This document shows positions 60,282 to 64,000 of a DNA stretch of 64,000 nucleotides, piece by piece (positions within the stretch are counted from its first letter, which is position 1; the number at the start of each line of letters is the position of its first letter). Below the pieces are notes generated by a model that worked only from the letters and a program-made list of their open reading frames with translations, made no database searches and was not told the DNA's origin. The stretch covers positions 3,286,001-3,350,000 of the forward strand of contig NZ_CP088022.1 in NCBI RefSeq assembly GCF_013373795.3, given 5' to 3'. This stretch comes from Bradyrhizobium quebecense (GTDB lineage: Bacteria; Pseudomonadota; Alphaproteobacteria; Rhizobiales; Xanthobacteraceae). The position numbers and the translations under genes were made by a program.

Positions 60282-62687
60282 TCAGGCCTTGACCATCGGC
60301 CCCTTTGAGGCCGGCCCCTTGGTGCCGCCACCGCCGCCACCCGGACCGCCCTTCGGCGGCTTGCGCTTGCGCGGCGGCAGGTTCTCGGGCTTCGGGGTGA
60401 CCGGGCCCTCGACATATTCGAACCCGATCTTGTCCTTGGCGGTCGCCTCGTCCTTGACCAGGACGACGCGGACGTGTCCGCCGCCCTTGAGCTGGCCGAA
60501 CAGCACCTCATCCGCGAGCGGCTTCTTGATGTGCTCCTGGATGATCCGCGCCATCGGACGCGCGCCCATCTGCTCGTCATAGCCGTGCTCGATCAGCCAG
60601 GCCTTGGCGGGCTCGGACAGCTCGATCGTGACGTCGCGGTCGGCGAGTTGCGCCTCGAGCTGCAGCACGAACTTCTCGACCACCATGCCGATCACGTCGG
60701 CATTGAGGTGCGCGAAGGAGACGATCGCATCCAGCCGGTTGCGGAACTCGGGCGCGAACTGGCGGTTGATCGCCTCGTGGTCGTCACCTTCCCGCTTCGA
60801 GCGGGTGAAGCCGAAGGCCTGCCGCGCGAGGTCGGCCGCGCCCGCGTTCGTGGTCATGATCAAGATCACGTTGCGGAAGTTGACCTGCTTGCCATTGTGG
60901 TCGGTGAGCCGGCCATGATCCATGATCTGCAACAGCACATTGTACAGATCCGGATGCGCCTTCTCGATTTCGTCGAGCAGCACCACGCAATGCGGATGCT
61001 GGTCCACGCCATCGGTGAGCAGGCCACCCTGGTCGAAGCCAACATAGCCGGGAGGCGCGCCGATCAGGCGCGACACGGTGTGCCGCTCCATGTATTCGGA
61101 CATGTCAAAGCGGATCAGCTCGACGCCGAGCGAGGCCGCCAGCTGCTTTGCGACCTCGGTCTTGCCGACGCCGGTGGGTCCCGAGAACAGATACGAGCCG
61201 ATCGGCTTTTCCGGCTCGCGCAAGCCGGCCCGCGACAGCTTGATCGACGCAGCCAGCGCCTCGATCGCCTTGTCCTGGCCGAACACCGTGCGCTTCAGGG
61301 TCTGCTCGAGATGCTTCAGCACCTCGGCATCGTCCTTCGACACGCTCTTGGGCGGAATCCGCGCCATGGTCGCGATCGTGGTCTCGATCTCCTTGATGCC
61401 GATCGTCTTCTTGCGCTTGCTCTCGGCGACCAGCATCTGCGCCGCGCCGGACTCGTCGATCACGTCGATCGCCTTGTCGGGCAGCTTGCGGTCGTGGATG
61501 TAGCGCGACGACAGCTGCACAGCCGCCTCGATCGCCTCATTGGTGTATTTCAGCCGATGGTAATCCTCGAAATAGGGCTTCAGGCCCTTGAGGATCGCGA
61601 TCGCGTCTTCCACCGTCGGCTCGTTGACGTCGATCTTCTGGAAGCGCCGCACCAGCGCGCGGTCCTTCTCGAAGTGCTGACGATATTCCTTGTAGGTGGT
61701 CGAGCCCATGCAGCGGATCGTGCCCGAAGCCAGCGCAGGCTTCAGCAGATTGGACGCATCCATCGCGCCGCCGGAAGTGGCGCCGGCGCCGATCACGGTG
61801 TGGATCTCGTCGATGAACAGGATTGCGTTCGGATGCGCCTCCAGCTCCTTCAGGACCTGCTTGAGCCGCTCCTCGAAATCGCCGCGGTAACGGGTGCCCG
61901 CGAGCAGCGTGCCCATGTCGAGCGAGAACACGGTCGCGGCCGCCAGCACCTCCGGCACATCGCTATCGACGATGCGCTTGGCGAGGCCTTCGGCGATTGC
62001 GGTCTTGCCGACGCCGGCTTCGCCGACGAACAGCGGGTTGTTCTTCTGGCGGCGGCACAAGACCTGGATCGCACGGTTGATCTCGGCATTGCGGCCGATC
62101 ACCGGATCGATCTTGCCGTCGCGCGCCTTCTTGTTGAGGTTGACGCAATAGGTATCGAGCGCCTCGCCCTTCTTCTTGGCGTCCTCGTTGCCCTTGGTCT
62201 CGGTTTCCTCGTCGACGCCGCGCACCGGCCGCGCCTCGGACACGCCGGGCCGCTTGGCGATGCCGTGGCTGATGTAGTTGACGGCGTCGTAGCGCGTCAT
62301 GTCCTGCTCCTGCAGGAAATACGCGGCATGGCTCTCGCGCTCGGCGAAGATCGCGATCAGGACGTTGGCGCCGGTCACTTCCTCGCGACCGGACGACTGA
62401 ACGTGAATCACCGCGCGCTGGATCACGCGCTGGAACCCGGCGGTCGGCTTCGCGTCGTCGGCGCCGTCAGTCACCAGGTTTTCGAATTCGGTCTCGAGAT
62501 AATTGACGAGGCTGGTCCTCAGCTTGTCGAGATCGACGCTGCAGGCCCGCATCACCGCCGCCGCATCCGAGTCATCGATCAGCGACAGCAGAAGGTGTTC
62601 GAGCGTCGCGTATTGATGGTGACGCTCGTTCGCGATCGCCAATGCACGATGCAAGGATTGTTCTAGGCTTTGGGAAAAAGTAGGCAT
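60282..62687 (-). CDS. clpA: ATP-dependent Clp protease ATP-binding subunit ClpA
   Basis: An 801-residue AAA+ unfoldase. N-domain [20 protein letters not shown], then AAA1 Walker [20 protein letters not shown] and AAA2 Walker [20 protein letters not shown] with [20 protein letters not shown]. No M-domain between them, unlike ClpB. The ClpP-contact loop reads [13 protein letters not shown], where IGL is in the E. coli protein, so a related IGF-like motif. The C-terminus is Gly/Pro/Lys-rich. ClpS, its adaptor, lies upstream on the same strand. Confidence 0.96.
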   Translation of the reverse strand: MPTFSQSLEQSLHRALAIANERHHQYATLEHLLLSLIDDSDAAAVMRACSVDLDKLRTSLVNYLETEFENLVTDGADDAKPTAGFQRVIQRAVIHVQSSGREEVTGANVLIAIFAERESHAAYFLQEQDMTRYDAVNYISHGIAKRPGVSEARPVRGVDEETETKGNEDAKKKGEALDTYCVNLNKKARDGKIDPVIGRNAEINRAIQVLCRRQKNNPLFVGEAGVGKTAIAEGLAKRIVDSDVPEVLAAATVFSLDMGTLLAGTRYRGDFEERLKQVLKELEAHPNAILFIDEIHTVIGAGATSGGAMDASNLLKPALASGTIRCMGSTTYKEYRQHFEKDRALVRRFQKIDVNEPTVEDAIAILKGLKPYFEDYHRLKYTNEAIEAAVQLSSRYIHDRKLPDKAIDVIDESGAAQMLVAESKRKKTIGIKEIETTIATMARIPPKSVSKDDAEVLKHLEQTLKRTVFGQDKAIEALAASIKLSRAGLREPEKPIGSYLFSGPTGVGKTEVAKQLAASLGVELIRFDMSEYMERHTVSRLIGAPPGYVGFDQGGLLTDGVDQHPHCVVLLDEIEKAHPDLYNVLLQIMDHGRLTDHNGKQVNFRNVILIMTTNAGAADLARQAFGFTRSKREGDDHEAINRQFAPEFRNRLDAIVSFAHLNADVIGMVVEKFVLQLEAQLADRDVTIELSEPAKAWLIEHGYDEQMGARPMARIIQEHIKKPLADEVLFGQLKGGGHVRVVLVKDEATAKDKIGFEYVEGPVTPKPENLPPRKRKPPKGGPGGGGGGTKGPASKGPMVKA

Positions 62688-62946
62688 TCGCGTCCTCTAT
62701 GGCCCCCGGCCATCATGATCGCCATTACCGGGTCAGGCAATAACAACCTTCGTGATCGCCATTGATATAGTTACGACGGATCGTGGCGAAAGACCGGTCC
62801 CGCGATGATGGTTTTCTTCTAAATTCGGGGCACCGGAACGTTGTCCGGCGGCGCCCCGTGATCATACGGGAACGCCGTTCGCTGCCTTCAAAAACGCGAT
62901 GCAAGACCCGTTCCGCTTCCCGCGGCAGGTCAATCGCTCCCGCGAA
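62688..62946. other. clpS-clpA intergenic region
   Basis: About 260 bases between the clpS stop and clpA start. A plus-strand frame crosses it (62783-62983) but has no recognisable protein features. No clear terminator; the clpA promoter is presumably here. Confidence 0.4.
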
Positions 62947-63279
62947 CTATTTCTTTTCCATCACACATTGCAGTGGATGCTGATGCTTGCGCGCGAAGTC
63001 CATGACTTGCGTCACCTTGGTCTCGGCGATCTCATAGGTAAACACGCCGCACTCACCGATCCCGTGATGGTGAACGTGCAGCATGATCTTGGTCGCCGCC
63101 TCGGCGTCCTTGTTGAAAAATCGTTCCAGCACGTGAACCACGAACTCCATCGGCGTGTAGTCGTCGTTCAGGATCAGGACGCGATACAGGTTCGGGCGCT
63201 TGGTCTTCGGCTTGACCTTGGTGATGACCGAGGTCGACGGGCCGCTGCCCGCTCCATTGCGGTTGTCGTCATTGCTCAT
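62947..63279 (-). CDS. clpS: ATP-dependent Clp protease adaptor protein ClpS
   Basis: A 110-residue N-recognin that delivers N-degron substrates to ClpAP. Core: [60 protein letters not shown]. The NDDYTPM substrate pocket residues and the HHHG loop are intact. Disordered N-terminus [20 protein letters not shown]. The ATG at 63277-63279 is chosen; a longer frame adds 27 residues not typical of the family. Confidence 0.95.
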   Translation of the reverse strand: MSNDDNRNGAGSGPSTSVITKVKPKTKRPNLYRVLILNDDYTPMEFVVHVLERFFNKDAEAATKIMLHVHHHGIGECGVFTYEIAETKVTQVMDFARKHQHPLQCVMEKK

Positions 63280-63619
63280 TTTCGGCACCGGCGCGGCGGA
63301 CACCGCGGGCATGGCCGAAACCGGCTCGGAGATCGGGACTGTCAACGTGTATCGCAGCATGGCTCAGGCGTTCGAATTCCCCAGGGGAAACCGGTTGGCG
63401 ATTGGAAGGTGGTCGCGATTGCCGCAAGACTGATCGCGGAACCCCCAGCAATGCTTTCCAGATTGCCGCTCCCGGTCCGATCCGGCGGCCGGATCGACCT
63501 CCCGAATATGGGCCTCACGACGCCCTGCCGCAAGCGCAGACCCGCCGCAGCCCACCGGTCCGATTCCCGGCACGGCAACCGTCGGAAGGTTAATCATTTC
63601 TGGCTGATTTGACAAAGGA
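63280..63619. other. Intergenic region upstream of clpS
   Basis: About 340 bases between the clpS start and the left end of the IS5-like element. It has open frames on both strands but none with a ribosome-binding site or family features. It presumably contains the clpS promoter. Confidence 0.4.
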
Positions 63620-63669
63620 CTAGGTGGTGTGGACTCTAAGGATTCCCTTTTAGGCGCAAATCAGATTCA

Positions 63670-63693
63670 AGACTGCTTTTGGGGAGGCAGTCT
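63670..63693 (+). promoter_or_regulatory. Hairpin in the transposase leader, covering the ribosome-binding site
   Basis: AGACTGC at 63670-63676 pairs with GCAGTCT at 63687-63693. The loop contains GGGGAGG, the best ribosome-binding site for the start at 63702. Such structures can limit transposase translation. Confidence 0.4.
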
Positions 63694-63701
63694 TGGGTGT
63701 G

Positions 63702-64000
63702 ATGGACCGTTTGGTATTGAGCGACGCGGCTTGGGAGCGGATGGCGCCGCTGATCATAGGTCGCCCCGACCAGAAGGGCTCCACTGGGCGCGACAATCGG
63801 ATGTTCGTGGAAGGTGTACTTTGGATTGTTCGCACGGGCTCTCCCTGGCGTGATCTCCCGGAGGCGTTCGGGGATTGGAACAGCGTGTTCCGGCGCTTCA
63901 GTCGGTGGAGCATCAAGGGCGTCTGGTGGCGGATCTTCGAGGCGATGTCCGATGATCCGGACTTCGAATATTTGATCGTCGATTCCACCATCGTCCGGGC
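63702..64000 (+). CDS. IS5-family transposase, N-terminal part
   Basis: Open from ATG 63702 (or GTG 63699): MDRLVLSDAAWERMAPLIIG, RPDQKGSTGRDNRMFVEGVL, WIVRTGSPWRDLPEAFGDWN, SVFRRFSRWSIKGVWWRIFE, and DPDFEYLIVDSTIVR at the edge, where the first catalytic Asp of the DDE triad is in IVDSTIVR. The DUF4096-like N-terminal domain (WRDLPEAFGDW) is diagnostic of IS5-group transposases. The gene is cut by the window edge. Confidence 0.9.
   Translation, partial: MDRLVLSDAAWERMAPLIIGRPDQKGSTGRDNRMFVEGVLWIVRTGSPWRDLPEAFGDWNSVFRRFSRWSIKGVWWRIFEAMSDDPDFEYLIVDSTIVR

Larger units (their letters stand above)
63620..64000 (+). mobile_element. IS5-family insertion sequence, left part (runs off the right edge)
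   Basis: Begins near 63620-63623 at a CTAG sequence followed by GTGGTGTGGACTCTAAGGAT, which is the likely terminal repeat region, then a short leader and the transposase start. The end cannot be fixed without the right half of the element. Confidence 0.6.

Noticed and set aside
60474..62666. Very long plus-strand open frame (730 codons) across clpA
   Set aside because: It is the antisense of clpA, whose AAA+ motifs, start and length are fully normal. The predicted protein is His/Arg/Asp-rich without any recognised motif, as expected for a GC-rich antisense frame.
62783..62983. Plus-strand frame of 66 codons between clpS and clpA
   Set aside because: Basic, low complexity, and runs into the clpS 3' end antisense.
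63364..63615. Minus-strand frame of 83 codons upstream of clpS
   Set aside because: No ribosome-binding site and no family features; overlaps frames on the other strand.

Overview
The window is a 64 kb piece of a high-GC alphaproteobacterial chromosome. Gene content (plsY/dprA/topA/rnr neighbourhood, divK-pleD, clpS-clpA, DUF3572 with zinc-ribbon DinB, EipB/DUF1849, cysteine-less L33) and the many GC-rich palindromic intergenic repeats point to Bradyrhizobium or a close relative (Rhodopseudomonas, Nitrobacter). I infer this from family knowledge; no database search was run. I see no rRNA, tRNA, riboswitch or CRISPR array.

Layout. 1-5.7 kb: two nitronate monooxygenases with a divergent LysR regulator, ruvX, an AEC permease, a periplasmic binding protein and a relic of a second AEC gene. 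5.7-10.7 kb: an unknown gene, a CPBP membrane protease, an AidB-like acyl-CoA dehydrogenase, two tandem membrane-anchored paralogues and a VanX-type dipeptidase. 10.9-20.6 kb: pyrB with a catalytically degenerate dihydroorotase, plsY, an amidase, and dprA split by a 4.1 kb transposon. 20.8-24.3 kb: two HxlR regulators, each divergent from a redox enzyme (azoreductase; SDR), and repeat-rich DNA. 24.4-33.3 kb: topA-rnr-DUF983-NUDIX run, LLM monooxygenase, rpmG. 33.3-40.6 kb: amtB, MFS/TetR divergon, class C beta-lactamase-like serine hydrolase, pleD-divK. 40.8-52.4 kb: DUF3572-dinB, two RidA proteins around EipB, GDPD, FemAB/GNAT-like protein, HIT, TrmO with a Bug-type binding protein, AzlCD, lytic transglycosylase, GrdB-like protein. 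52.6-60.2 kb: symporter/LysR divergon, aldoxime dehydratase-nitrilase-AraC cluster, PilZ, DHA2 exporter. 60.3-64 kb: clpA, clpS and the start of an IS5-like element.

The most notable feature is 15480-19617: a complete IS1595-superfamily (ISXO2-like) transposon with perfect 26-bp terminal inverted repeats and an 8-bp target duplication, inserted in codon 31 of dprA. Removing the element plus one target copy restores a continuous 371-codon dprA reading frame. Besides the transposase it carries six passenger genes, and a 16-bp motif is repeated at least five times in its two divergent promoter regions, suggesting a self-contained regulon. Other points of interest are the pseudo-dihydroorotase beside pyrB, the aldoxime-to-acid catabolic cluster, several sharp operator-like palindromes in divergent promoters, and a relic AEC gene tail.
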